Assembly (NCBI GenBank): GCA_036268995.1
Contig: DATATB010000189.1
Span: 1 to 24,547, forward strand
DNA from: DATATB01 sp036268995
GTDB taxonomy: Bacteria; Planctomycetota; Planctomycetia; Pirellulales; PNKZ01
Reading direction: 5' to 3'
DNA length: 24,547 bases
Shown: one piece after another, positions 1-7,902 of the stretch
How the letters are laid out: each line of letters begins with the position of its first letter
How positions within the stretch are numbered: the stretch's first letter is position 1
Notes under the pieces: model-generated
What the model was told of the DNA's origin: nothing
The model's input: the letters and a program-made list of their open reading frames with translations, nothing else
Databases searched by the model: none
Made by a program: the position numbers and the translations under genes

Positions 1-52
1 GTCCTGTTCCCGCTAGCAAACGGCCTTGGCTCGATACTAACGGAGCCACGTG

Positions 53-81
53 TTGACACATTGGGAACGACTCTAGAGAAT
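53..81 (+). promoter_or_regulatory. Putative sigma-70-like promoter for the 129-1127 gene
   Basis: A perfect TTGACA lies at 53-58. GAGAAT at 76-81 follows at exactly 17 bases and matches TATAAT at four of six positions. A start near base 88 would give a leader of about 40 bases before the ATG at 129. A TGGCTC/GAGCCA hairpin (27-32 / 43-48) lies just upstream and may end the preceding transcript. The -35 is convincing and the -10 is moderate. Confidence 0.5.
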
Positions 82-128
82 CCTCCACCTGCTGAAAGTC
101 CGTCGGCTCGGATCGGCCCAGGCTCAAG

Positions 129-1127
129 ATGAACGTCCTCAAACGCAACCCCGCTAGCGATGCGCTCCGGCCGGCCCTGGCTTGGCCGGCGTGGGTTGCG
201 CTGGCGTGGCTGATGCTGATGGCGTGCGCGCAGGCCGGCGAAGTGTTTGGTCCTCCCGCGCTGGTCGACGAGCCGCAAGACGCGGCGCCGCGCGTCATAG
301 CGCCGCAGTGGCAAACCGGCGATGGCGCTCTCTCGCAGCCCGCCGAACTGCCGGAACAGGAAGGCCCGTACGACACTTCGATTCGGCCACCGGACGAGAT
401 GATCGCCAACCCGGGCCCCGGGTCGGAAGCCGGGGTCGATATGCCGGGCGCTGCGGCAAAGCCCGAGCGGCCGCACAGCCGCATTTGGAATCTGTTTCCG
501 CTGGGCATGATCCCCTACGTGGGGCCGCGAACTCCCGACGATCAGAAGCATCGCGGCATCTGGGGGCCGATCGACAACGGTGGTTGGCGCAGTCAGCCTT
601 TTGCAATCAGTGCTTTTGCCGGCGTCACCGACGGCGGACCGCTCATGCACGGCCACGTCGATCAGCGGCCCAGTGCTTACGAAGGCCTCAATTTCTCTTG
701 GGATTACGATCACTACTGGGGATTCGAAAAGCGGCTCGGCTTCGGCGAATTGAGCCTGACCAATGGCCAGCACCAGCCGCTCTCGACCGGTGCCAGCGTC
801 ACCGGCGAGTATCGGTTCATGTACTACCCGCTAGGCAATTCTCGCTGGCGGCCGTTCTTAACGGCTGGCGTCGGCTGGAGCGATTTCTATTTTCACGACG
901 ACCAGGACATGCAGCACATCGACACCGTGTTCACGGTGCCGTTCGGCGCGGGCTTGAAGTATCTGTACACCGACCGGATCGCCTTCCGCGCGGACTTGAT
1001 CGACGAATTCACCGTCGGCTATGGCGCGGTGTCCACGTTCCATTACGTGGCTTTGACGGTCGGCCTCGAAATCCGCTACGGCAAGCGCTTACTGCACATG
1101 CCCTGGCACCGCAAAGACGGCTCGTAG
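129..1127 (+). CDS. Secreted protein with C-terminal outer-membrane beta-barrel-like domain
   Basis: The 332-residue product starts with a basic stretch and a hydrophobic segment (about residues 16-36) ending AQA-GE, a likely signal peptide. Residues about 40-110 are rich in Pro, Glu and Ala and look unstructured. From about residue 155 to the end there are alternating polar/aromatic strands, such as AISAFAGVTDGGP, SVTGEYRFMYYPLG, RPFLTAGVGWSDFYF and FGAGLKYLYTDRIAFRADL. These resemble the small eight-stranded barrels of the OmpA/OmpX/PagL-like superfamily. I see no lipase triad that would make it a lipid A deacylase, so the exact family is open. It stands alone: the next gene converges on it 27 bases away. 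The Shine-Dalgarno site before the ATG is weak. The outer-membrane location is inferred from strand pattern and signal peptide. Confidence 0.75.
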   Translation: MNVLKRNPASDALRPALAWPAWVALAWLMLMACAQAGEVFGPPALVDEPQDAAPRVIAPQWQTGDGALSQPAELPEQEGPYDTSIRPPDEMIANPGPGSEAGVDMPGAAAKPERPHSRIWNLFPLGMIPYVGPRTPDDQKHRGIWGPIDNGGWRSQPFAISAFAGVTDGGPLMHGHVDQRPSAYEGLNFSWDYDHYWGFEKRLGFGELSLTNGQHQPLSTGASVTGEYRFMYYPLGNSRWRPFLTAGVGWSDFYFHDDQDMQHIDTVFTVPFGAGLKYLYTDRIAFRADLIDEFTVGYGAVSTFHYVALTVGLEIRYGKRLLHMPWHRKDGS

Positions 1128-1154
1128 AGCGCAGGCTGGCTCCACGGCGCTGCT

Positions 1155-2603
1155 TTAGGCCAGCAGATCCTTGACGACGTGTCCGTGCACGTCGGTCAGC
1201 CGGTAGTCGCGCCCTTGGAAGCGATACGTCAGCCGCTCGTGGTCGAAGCCCAGCAGGTGCAGCAGCGTGGCGTTGAGATCGTGCACGTGAACCGGATCGC
1301 GGGCAATGTTGAAGCCCAAGTCGTCGGTCTCGCCGTGGACGTGGCCGCGTTTGATGCCGCCGCCGGCCAGCCACATGCTGAAGGCGCGGTTGTGATGATC
1401 GCGGCCGTCGGCGGCGCCTTTGCCGTCGTTGTCTCCCTGGACCATCGGCGTGCGGCCGAATTCGCCGCCCCAGATCACGAGCGTGTCGTCCAACAGGCCG
1501 CGCTGTTTCAGGTCGGTCACCAGCGCGGCGCTGGCCTGGTCCGTATCGTTGGCGTTGTTCTTGATCGCCTTGGTCAGGTTGCCGTGCTGGTCCCACGCCT
1601 CGTGGAACAATTGCACGAACCGCACGCCGCGCTCGATCAGTCGCCGGGTGAGCAGGCAGTTGCGAGCGTAGCCCGGCTTGGCGACGTCCTTGATGCCGTA
1701 CATGTCGAGCACGCGCTGCGGCTCGTCGGACAGATCGATCAGCTCGGGCGCACTGGTTTGCAGACGGTAGGCCATTTCGTAGGCATGGATGCGGGCCTCG
1801 ATCTCGGGATCGCCGGCTTGCGTCTCGGCCAGGCCATTGAGCCGTTTGAGCAAGTCGAGCGACGAGCGCTGCGCGGCCGCGTCGATGCCTTTGGGATTCG
1901 ACAGATACAGCACGGGGTCGCCGCTGCTGCGCAGAGGCACGCCACCAAACACCGTGGGCAGGAAGCCGCAGCCATAGTTGCTCGCGCCGCCGCTGGTTCC
2001 CTTGGCGCTGATCAGCACGACATAGCCCGGCAGGTCGTCGTTTTCGCTGCCCAGGCCATACAACGACCAGGCGCCGAAGCTCGGGCGGCCGAATTGCTGC
2101 GAGCCGGTATTCATCAGGATCTGCGCCGGGGCATGATTCACGGCGTCGGTGTGCATCGAGCGGACCAGGCAAATGTCGTCAGCGATGCCGCCGATGTGCG
2201 GCAATAGCTCGCCCAGCTCCATCCCGCACTGGCCATACCGCCGGAAGCCATACTTCGGCCCCAGCAGCGCCGAGTTCGGCTTGATGAAGGCGGCCCGATA
2301 GCCCTTGAGCAGCTCGGCGGGAGGCACTTGCCCGTCGTGTTTCGCCAACTCGGGCTTATGATCGAACAGTTCCAGGTGGCTCGGGGCTCCGGCCTGGAAC
2401 ATGTAAACGACGTGCTTGGCTTTGGCCGGAAAATGCGGCTGCCGAATAGCCAGCGGATTGGCGACCGCCGCACTCCGCGCATCGCGTGAGAGCAGAGCAT
2501 TCAGCGCGACGGTGCCCAGGCCGATGCCGCAGTCGCGCAAAAACCACCGGCGCGTCAGTTGTCCCAGGTGCTCGGCGAGCGGGTTGGCAGCCATGATCGG
2601 CAC
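1155..2603 (-). CDS. DUF1501 family protein (planctomycete sulfatase-like, Tat-exported)
   Basis: The product has 482 residues from the GTG at 2603, or 479 from the ATG at 2594. Its N-terminus, with TRRWFLRDCGIGLG, is a twin-arginine-type export signal. The body carries hallmarks of DUF1501, an alkaline-phosphatase/sulfatase-fold family abundant in Planctomycetes: FPAKAKHVVYMFQAGAPSHLE, LVRSMHTDAVNHAPAQ, VIWGGEFGRTPM, DGRDHHNRAFSMWLAGGG and a C-terminal TDVHGHVVKDLL. It directly follows the PSCyt/PSD1 gene: the upstream TGA (2604-2606) abuts the GTG, or lies nine bases before the ATG, so the two are almost certainly one transcript and translationally coupled. The pairing of DUF1501 with DUF1549/DUF1553 proteins is a recurrent planctomycete arrangement. 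Substrate is unknown; a role in degrading sulfated or complex polysaccharide is often proposed but not shown here. Confidence 0.93.
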   Translation of the reverse strand: MPIMAANPLAEHLGQLTRRWFLRDCGIGLGTVALNALLSRDARSAAVANPLAIRQPHFPAKAKHVVYMFQAGAPSHLELFDHKPELAKHDGQVPPAELLKGYRAAFIKPNSALLGPKYGFRRYGQCGMELGELLPHIGGIADDICLVRSMHTDAVNHAPAQILMNTGSQQFGRPSFGAWSLYGLGSENDDLPGYVVLISAKGTSGGASNYGCGFLPTVFGGVPLRSSGDPVLYLSNPKGIDAAAQRSSLDLLKRLNGLAETQAGDPEIEARIHAYEMAYRLQTSAPELIDLSDEPQRVLDMYGIKDVAKPGYARNCLLTRRLIERGVRFVQLFHEAWDQHGNLTKAIKNNANDTDQASAALVTDLKQRGLLDDTLVIWGGEFGRTPMVQGDNDGKGAADGRDHHNRAFSMWLAGGGIKRGHVHGETDDLGFNIARDPVHVHDLNATLLHLLGFDHERLTYRFQGRDYRLTDVHGHVVKDLLA

Positions 2604-5600
2604 TCAGTTCTTGGTGATGGTTTCATCCAGGTTCAACAGCACGCGTCCCAGCAGCGTCCAAGCGGCGATGTCGTTGGGCGTCGCATCCGCCGGCAGATCA
2701 TCCAGCCGGGTGAGCGACGAAAAAGCCACGTCCGTGGCCTTCAACTCGCGGCTGCGCAGCCGGCGGAGGTTCGTCGAAAGTTGCGCGAGGATCGCGTCAC
2801 GCTCGGCGGCCGTGGGCTCGCGGCAGGTGCAAAGCTGGAAGGCAAAGTCGACGCGCTGCGGATCGGACGAGCCACCTTCGCGCAGCACGCGCAGGGCCAG
2901 CGCCTGGGCCGCCTCGACAAAGATCGGCTCGTTGAGGCTCGTGAGCGCCGCCAACGGCGTGTTGGACCGCACGCGGCGGGCACAGGCGAAGTCGCCGTTG
3001 GGCGCGTCGAAGGCGCTCATCACCGGGTCAGGCATCGAGCGCTTGCGAAAAACGTACAGACTGCGGCGATAACGCTGGGCATCGGTCGGCGGATTCCAGT
3101 AGTCGGGCTTGAAATAATTGAATTCCAGCACGCTCGCCGGCACCGGCGGAAACACGCTCGCGCCCCCGAGCTGATGATGAATCAGCCCGGAAGCGGCCAG
3201 CACTACGTCGCGCAGCGCTTCGGCATCGACGCGGAACCGCGGTCCGCGCGTCAGAAGCTGATTGCGAGGATCGCGCTCGAGCAACGCGGGAGTAACTCGC
3301 GACGATTGCTGGTACGTCGCACTGTTGACGATCGTGCGCACCAGGTGCTTCTGGCTCCAGCCGTGCTCCATAAAATCCACGGCCAGCCAATCAAGAATTT
3401 CGAGATATTCGGGCTCCGGCGCGCGGGTGCCGAAATCTTCGGCCGTTTCGACCAGCCCAACGCCGAACAGATTCTGCCAGACCCGGTTCACGGCGACGCG
3501 TGCCGCCAACGGAGAACGCCGATCGGCCAGCCAGCGGGCCAGCGACAGCCGATCCGGCTTGGTGCCGGCCGGCCAGGCGTGAAGCGAAGCCGGCGTATGC
3601 GGCCGGATCGTTTGTTTCGGCTGGTCCCACGCACCGCGATCGAGCAGATGCGTCTCGCGCGCTCGGTCCGCGTCGCGCGTGGCCACGCTCAATACCGAGG
3701 TTTCCGCGGCGGGGTAGTCGCGCCACAGCTTTTCGATCTGCTGATTGAACTTCTCGCAATCCTTGCGGCTGTGGCGCCAGGCCGAAAAGATCGCGTCCTG
3801 CTGCTGGGGCGTTCGCTTGTCGGCGGGCGTGTTGATTGCCAGGATCGCCGCGTAGTCGATCGGCGGCGCGCTGGGCGCGGCGACTTTGGTCGTGCTGACG
3901 CGGCAGCGGCCGAGCATCACGTTGCCGCGGCCGTTGCTCATGTCGCCATGCTCGTAGCGCAGCAGGATTTTGAGCTGCGTGCCGGCCGGGAGATCGAGCG
4001 GTTTTTCGAACTGCACGACGGCTACGCCTTCCTGGTTGCGCCGGCCCAAGCCCCGATCGGCACGCCAGCCGGTGAGATTGTCGCCGTCGATCATAAACTC
4101 GACTGGCCCGCGCGTGCGTTTGTGCTGTGGATCGAACGGGGCCTTCCATTCGTCTTCCAGCGGCGCCGCCGGTTCGGAGAAATCGGCCGTGGCGTGCGCC
4201 AGCTTTAGCGGTTCCCAACTTTTTGCATCCGGCCGGCGTGCGGTGACGACCATCTCGGTGATCGCCCACGTGCCGTAGCGGCTGCGGCCGGGACCATTGA
4301 ACGGCAGGTCGCGATCGCACAGGGCTTCCAACCGCAGTCCGGTGACGCCTTGCAAATCGGCTTCGGTGATGACGAAGATGTCACCCTTGGTCGTCGGATG
4401 GCCCAGCGTCATGATCGACAGGTCGGCGTCCTGCGTCGGATGGTTCAGCCCGCTGGTGCTGCCCAGCTCGCTGGCCACGAATGGCGTCCACTCGATCTGC
4501 TGCCGCCGAACATCCGCCTCCCAGGCAGTCACTTCCTGCTGCCATTTGGGCCGGCTGGCTTTCAGCCGCTTCTCGACTGCCCGCAGGCCGGCTTGCAGCT
4601 TCGTGATCTTCGCTTGCTGCTCGGTCGTGTAGACCCAGGACTGGGCCTCGCAAGTGTCGTTCAAGAAGGCGAACATGCCGTAGTATTCGTCCTGCGTGAT
4701 CGGATCGAACTTATGCGAATGGCACTGCGCACATTGGATCGACAAACCCAGCACCGCCTTGCCCAGGCAGTCCATGCGGTCGATGATGCCCTCGACCCGA
4801 AACTGCTCGGGGACAATGGCCCCTTCTTCGTTGACCATGCCATTGCGCAAAAAGCCGGTGGCGACGATCTGCTCCTGCGTGGCGCCCGGCAGCAAGTCAC
4901 CGGCGATTTGTTCGATCACGAACCGGTCGTAGGGCATGTCGCGGTTGAGCGCGCCGATCACCCAGTCGCGCCAGGCCCATTGGTCGCGGGCCAGGTCCTT
5001 TTCGTATCCGTTGCTGTCGGCGTAGCGGGCGACGTCGAGCCACACGCGGGCCCAGCGTTCGCCATAACGCGGGCTGGCCAGCAGCCGCTCGACCAGCGCT
5101 CGGACGGCCTTGTCGCAGTCGCCACTGGCCGCGGCGACAAACTCGTGTACTTCGCGCGGCTCGGGCGGCAGTCCGACAAGATCGAGATAAATGCGCCGGC
5201 AGAGCGTCTCCAGCGGAGCCCGGGGCGCGGGCAACAAACCCTCGTGCCGCAAGCGGTCGACGACAAAAGCGTCCAGTGGCGGTCGCGGTGAATTGCCCGC
5301 GGCGCTGGGCTTGGGCAGCGGGGGTTTGACCGGCGCGGCAAAGGCCCAGTGTCCGGCGTAGGGCGCTCCCTCGGCGATCCAGCGCTCGAGCGTCTTGATT
5401 TTTCGGGCGTCGAGCGGCTTTTTCGCGCTGGGCGGCGGCATCACAGAGTCGGGATCGCTCGCGCTGATGCGTGCGATCAACTCGCTGACCTGCGGTTTGC
5501 CGGGAACGATGGCCGTTTCGTCCGATTCGAGCTTGGCGGTCGCCGCATCGCGCAGGTCGAGCCGCAGCCCGGCTTCGCGCTTGGTGTCATCGGGGCCGTG

Positions 5601-5744
5601 GCACTGGAAACAGTGTTCGGCCAGAATGGGCCGCACTTCGCGGGCATAGTCGGGCCCGGCCGCTGATGCAGGGGCATTCGGCAGCGAAACGAGCAGCATG
5701 CCCACCAGCGGGCCAGCGGCGAAACGAAACAGGCTTGGTCGCAC
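2604..5744 (-). CDS. PSCyt1-DUF1549-DUF1553 (PSD1) planctomycete cytochrome-like protein
   Basis: This 1046-residue secreted protein begins with a signal peptide of about 29 residues (ASA-AGPDYAREV). The PSCyt1 domain follows, with a CFQCH heme-c motif (C45, C48, H49) and the usual RPILAEHCFQCHGPD context. The DUF1549 (PSCyt2) domain covers about residues 150-360 and contains a second CxxCH in CAQCHSHKFDPITQDEYY. The middle region (about 420-620) looks like a beta-rich insert, perhaps carbohydrate-binding. The C-terminal DUF1553 (PSD1) domain includes AARVAVNRVWQNLFGVGLV, EDFGTRAPEPEYLEILDWLA and GPRFRVDAEALRD. The start is a GTG at 5744 with only a weak ribosome site. It lies upstream of, and is coupled to, the DUF1501 gene. 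These proteins probably act outside the cytoplasm in electron transfer coupled to polymer use, which is an inference from the family. Confidence 0.95.
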   Translation of the reverse strand: MRPSLFRFAAGPLVGMLLVSLPNAPASAAGPDYAREVRPILAEHCFQCHGPDDTKREAGLRLDLRDAATAKLESDETAIVPGKPQVSELIARISASDPDSVMPPPSAKKPLDARKIKTLERWIAEGAPYAGHWAFAAPVKPPLPKPSAAGNSPRPPLDAFVVDRLRHEGLLPAPRAPLETLCRRIYLDLVGLPPEPREVHEFVAAASGDCDKAVRALVERLLASPRYGERWARVWLDVARYADSNGYEKDLARDQWAWRDWVIGALNRDMPYDRFVIEQIAGDLLPGATQEQIVATGFLRNGMVNEEGAIVPEQFRVEGIIDRMDCLGKAVLGLSIQCAQCHSHKFDPITQDEYYGMFAFLNDTCEAQSWVYTTEQQAKITKLQAGLRAVEKRLKASRPKWQQEVTAWEADVRRQQIEWTPFVASELGSTSGLNHPTQDADLSIMTLGHPTTKGDIFVITEADLQGVTGLRLEALCDRDLPFNGPGRSRYGTWAITEMVVTARRPDAKSWEPLKLAHATADFSEPAAPLEDEWKAPFDPQHKRTRGPVEFMIDGDNLTGWRADRGLGRRNQEGVAVVQFEKPLDLPAGTQLKILLRYEHGDMSNGRGNVMLGRCRVSTTKVAAPSAPPIDYAAILAINTPADKRTPQQQDAIFSAWRHSRKDCEKFNQQIEKLWRDYPAAETSVLSVATRDADRARETHLLDRGAWDQPKQTIRPHTPASLHAWPAGTKPDRLSLARWLADRRSPLAARVAVNRVWQNLFGVGLVETAEDFGTRAPEPEYLEILDWLAVDFMEHGWSQKHLVRTIVNSATYQQSSRVTPALLERDPRNQLLTRGPRFRVDAEALRDVVLAASGLIHHQLGGASVFPPVPASVLEFNYFKPDYWNPPTDAQRYRRSLYVFRKRSMPDPVMSAFDAPNGDFACARRVRSNTPLAALTSLNEPIFVEAAQALALRVLREGGSSDPQRVDFAFQLCTCREPTAAERDAILAQLSTNLRRLRSRELKATDVAFSSLTRLDDLPADATPNDIAAWTLLGRVLLNLDETITKN

Positions 5745-5840
5745 GACGGGAAATCCAGCGGCAGGGGGGAAGGCGAGCAGCCTCCATTATTCTGCCGAAT
5801 GCTCGTTCGTGCAATCAATTCCTGGGGGCGAAGGCCATAG

Positions 5841-5931
5841 AGCCGCGGATAGACGCGGATTCACGCAGATAAGAGGACTTGAATACTTTGCCCTGATCCG
5901 GATCCGCGTGGATCGGCGCCAATCCGCAGCT
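5841..5931. repeat. Long imperfect inverted repeat (intergenic) with 10-bp internal periodicity
   Basis: Bases 5841-5870 and the reverse complement of 5902-5931 match at 24 of 30 positions and are separated by 31 bases. Inside the left arm GCGGAT, GCGGAT and GCAGAT recur every 10 bases. From memory, this 'CGCGGAT...CGCAGATAAG' type of sequence is a dispersed intergenic repeat in many planctomycete and other genomes. It lies between panD and the PSCyt/PSD1 gene, so its transcript could fold into a long hairpin and separate the two. Confidence 0.7.
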
Positions 5932-5973
5932 TCTTCTCTGGTGCCTGCCGACCGAGCTTTCGAGGCTCCCCGC

Positions 5974-6366
5974 TCAGGCGGCCTTGGCAGCGACTTTGGC
6001 GGGCGTCTTGATCTCGACCCGCAGCACCTGGTTGTCGGGATCGACATAAACCACGCGGTGTTCGATCCGCGCCGCTTTTTGCCGCGAGAGCTGCTCCAGT
6101 GAAAGGATGATCACGTAGTCGCCCGGTTGAAACAGTCGGGCCGGGCAGCCGTTCAAGCAAATCTCGCCCTGTCCCGGCGTGCCCGGGATGACATACGTTT
6201 CCCAGTGGACGGCATTCGACAGGCTGTTGACGTGCACGAGTTGAAACGGCTGGATGCCGGCGGCCTTCATCAGCAGCGGATCGATGGTGATGCTGCCCTC
6301 GTAGTCGAGCCGCGCGCAGGTGACCCGAGCGCGATGCAGCTTGCCCGTGCAAACGGTAACCGACAT
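5974..6366 (-). CDS. panD: Aspartate 1-decarboxylase (PanD), divergent active site
   Basis: PanD is a pyruvoyl enzyme that converts L-aspartate to beta-alanine for pantothenate and CoA synthesis. The 130-residue product aligns without gaps to E. coli numbering at its start: GKLHR with Lys9, Tyr22, the self-cleavage site Gly24-Ser25 (YEGS), Tyr58 and Asn72-Gly73 (CLNGCPARLFQPGD). Two usual active-site positions differ: position 47 (Trp in E. coli) is Asn, and position 54 (Arg, which binds the substrate carboxylate) is His. The start ATG has an excellent ribosome site, AAGGAGGT (6378-6371), four bases upstream. A 9-bp perfect dyad lies just before it. It follows the TPR/ATP-grasp genes on the same strand by 111 bases. 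The fold and self-processing call is strong; substrate preference is less certain. Confidence 0.9.
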   Translation of the reverse strand: MSVTVCTGKLHRARVTCARLDYEGSITIDPLLMKAAGIQPFQLVHVNSLSNAVHWETYVIPGTPGQGEICLNGCPARLFQPGDYVIILSLEQLSRQKAARIEHRVVYVDPDNQVLRVEIKTPAKVAAKAA

Positions 6367-6389
6367 GTTGACCTCCTTGTGCTGTCTTG

Positions 6390-6422
6390 CACCCCGGGCA
6401 AAACATAAACCATCCCGGGGTG
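6390..6422 (-). promoter_or_regulatory. Perfect 9-bp dyad in the panD upstream region
   Basis: CACCCCGGG at 6390-6398 pairs perfectly with CCCGGGGTG at 6414-6422 across a 15-base A/T-rich loop. On the panD strand the loop contains TATGTT, a possible -10 element. The structure ends 12 bases before the panD ribosome site. It could be an operator around the promoter, or a hairpin ending the upstream TPR/ATP-grasp transcript. There is no U-tract, so a simple intrinsic terminator is less likely. Confidence 0.45.
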
Positions 6423-6444
6423 TTTCACCAACGCCAGCTCTGCC

Positions 6445-6479
6445 GAGCGTGGGCGGTCTGCCCGGATGCCAGCACGCTC
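6445..6479 (-). terminator. Possible hairpin at the end of the TPR/ATP-grasp operon
   Basis: GAGCGTG (6445-6451) pairs with CACGCTC (6473-6479), overlapping the stop codon of the 6478-7902 gene. An inner GGC/GCC pairing is possible. No T-run follows, so this is a weak terminator candidate. Confidence 0.25.
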
Positions 6480-7902
6480 AAGGGCGGGCCATTTTCGTCA
6501 GCATGGCGTCGAAGGCGGTTTTGATGCGATCGATGTGGGGAGTTTTGTAAGCAAAACTCGCATTGTCGCGGTGTACCAACATCGTGGCATTGATTTCAAA
6601 GACCACGACATTGCCCTGGCGATCGATTGCACAATCGATGCCGAAATAATCCAGGCCGATGATCTGCTGGATCGAGCGCAGCGTGGCATAGTGCCGCGGT
6701 TGGAAGACGCTAGCGGGATCATCGAGAAACGCGGCTTCTTCTTGCTGCATCCAAGGCTGATTGGCCATGTCAGTGGTCGAGTGATGCACCTTCCACCCGT
6801 TGCCGATGGCCAGATGATACGGAAGGATTTCGCCGCCCACGAAGATGAACCGATACTTGCGAAAGAAACCGTCTGCCGATTGATAGTCGACGTACTCGGT
6901 CAGATAGAAATTCGCATCCGGGTGCTGGGCGACAAAGCGGGCCAGGGCCGGCAGCGCCTCGATTTTTTCGAAATCGTGGCCGCCGTGCGTGCCCGCCACG
7001 CGCGCCAGGAAGGGGAGCGAAAACTGCCTGAGCTGATCGGCGTCGATCGCCGCGGTCAATTCATTGGCCGAATAATACTGCACGCGCGGGACGCGGCAAG
7101 AAGGGATGCCGGACAATAGCGTGGAGACCGATTCCCGGCTGGTCTTCATGATCGTTCGGGGATGATTGACGACCGGTAGCCCGAGACGATCGACCAGTGC
7201 GGCCGCCGCCGGCAGGATCTCGCGTGCCTGGTCGACATCCGAAATCAGGTTGACGACCAGGTCCACCTGGCTTTGCAGACGCTGGACGTCGGATTCGACA
7301 CTGGTCGCCAGTAGGAGGAAGTAGCTGTCGTACGGGGCCATGCGCACCAGTGTCATTGGCGGGGTATTGGCGTCGCCGTGGGCAAACAGCAGCAGAACGG
7401 AAAAATCAGCCGGCGACTTGACGCCCGGCACACGCAGCAGCGGATTGAGCGCGACCGCCTGCTGAAAATGCCGCTGCGACGCTTCCGCGTTGCCACGCAA
7501 CTCTTCGATATTGGCCAGCCAGTGATGCACGTCGGCATCGTCGGGATTCAGCGTTAGCGCGTGTTGAAAACTCTCCAGCGCGTCGGCCAACTGCCGCCGG
7601 GCGAAATGAACTCGGCCCAGCTCCTTGTGTACTGCCGCATCGCCGGGCTGCTCGGCCACGAGCGACTGTAGAAGCCCGATGGCGGCATCGTAGTGCGTGC
7701 TCAACTTCAGCACCCGCGCCAACTGCATCCGCGCTACCCAATGCGTGGGCTGCACGGACAGAACCCGGCGAAAGTTCGCAGCCGCGCCGACGAGCGCGCC
7801 TTGGGCCAGCAGCGCATTGCCGAGCTCGATATGGAGCCGCGCGGCTTTCGCGTCGCGGGACGCGTCGTGCGGATTGTCGGCGAGAGCAAGGTTCTGATTC
7901 AT
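6478..7902 (-). CDS. TPR protein with C-terminal ATP-grasp-like domain (paralogue 1)
   Basis: The 474-residue product has about four TPR units at residues 20-154 (for example YDAAIGLLQSLVAEQPGDAA and ADALESFQHALTLNPDDAD). A separate domain of about residues 165-465 has ATP-grasp features: a nucleotide-binding strand PFLARVAGTHGGHDFEK, the segment KYRFIFVGGEILPYHLAI, and a terminal metal-binding signature FGIDCAIDRQG then VVVFEINATM, with Asp423, Glu436 and Asn438 as likely Mg ligands. ATP-grasp enzymes of this RimK/D-Ala-ligase type join a carboxylate to an amine or thiol using ATP; the substrate here is unknown. The lysine usual in the nucleotide-binding strand seems replaced by Arg301. Its ATG overlaps the stop of the upstream paralogue by four bases (7899-7902, ATGA), so the pair is translationally coupled. 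Confidence 0.85.
   Translation of the reverse strand: MNQNLALADNPHDASRDAKAARLHIELGNALLAQGALVGAAANFRRVLSVQPTHWVARMQLARVLKLSTHYDAAIGLLQSLVAEQPGDAAVHKELGRVHFARRQLADALESFQHALTLNPDDADVHHWLANIEELRGNAEASQRHFQQAVALNPLLRVPGVKSPADFSVLLLFAHGDANTPPMTLVRMAPYDSYFLLLATSVESDVQRLQSQVDLVVNLISDVDQAREILPAAAALVDRLGLPVVNHPRTIMKTSRESVSTLLSGIPSCRVPRVQYYSANELTAAIDADQLRQFSLPFLARVAGTHGGHDFEKIEALPALARFVAQHPDANFYLTEYVDYQSADGFFRKYRFIFVGGEILPYHLAIGNGWKVHHSTTDMANQPWMQQEEAAFLDDPASVFQPRHYATLRSIQQIIGLDYFGIDCAIDRQGNVVVFEINATMLVHRDNASFAYKTPHIDRIKTAFDAMLTKMARP

Noticed and set aside
2559..4208. Long open frame (549 codons) on the plus strand
   Set aside because: It is antisense to the well-supported PSCyt/PSD1 gene and its translation is Arg/Gln/Ala-rich without domains, typical of high-G+C shadows.
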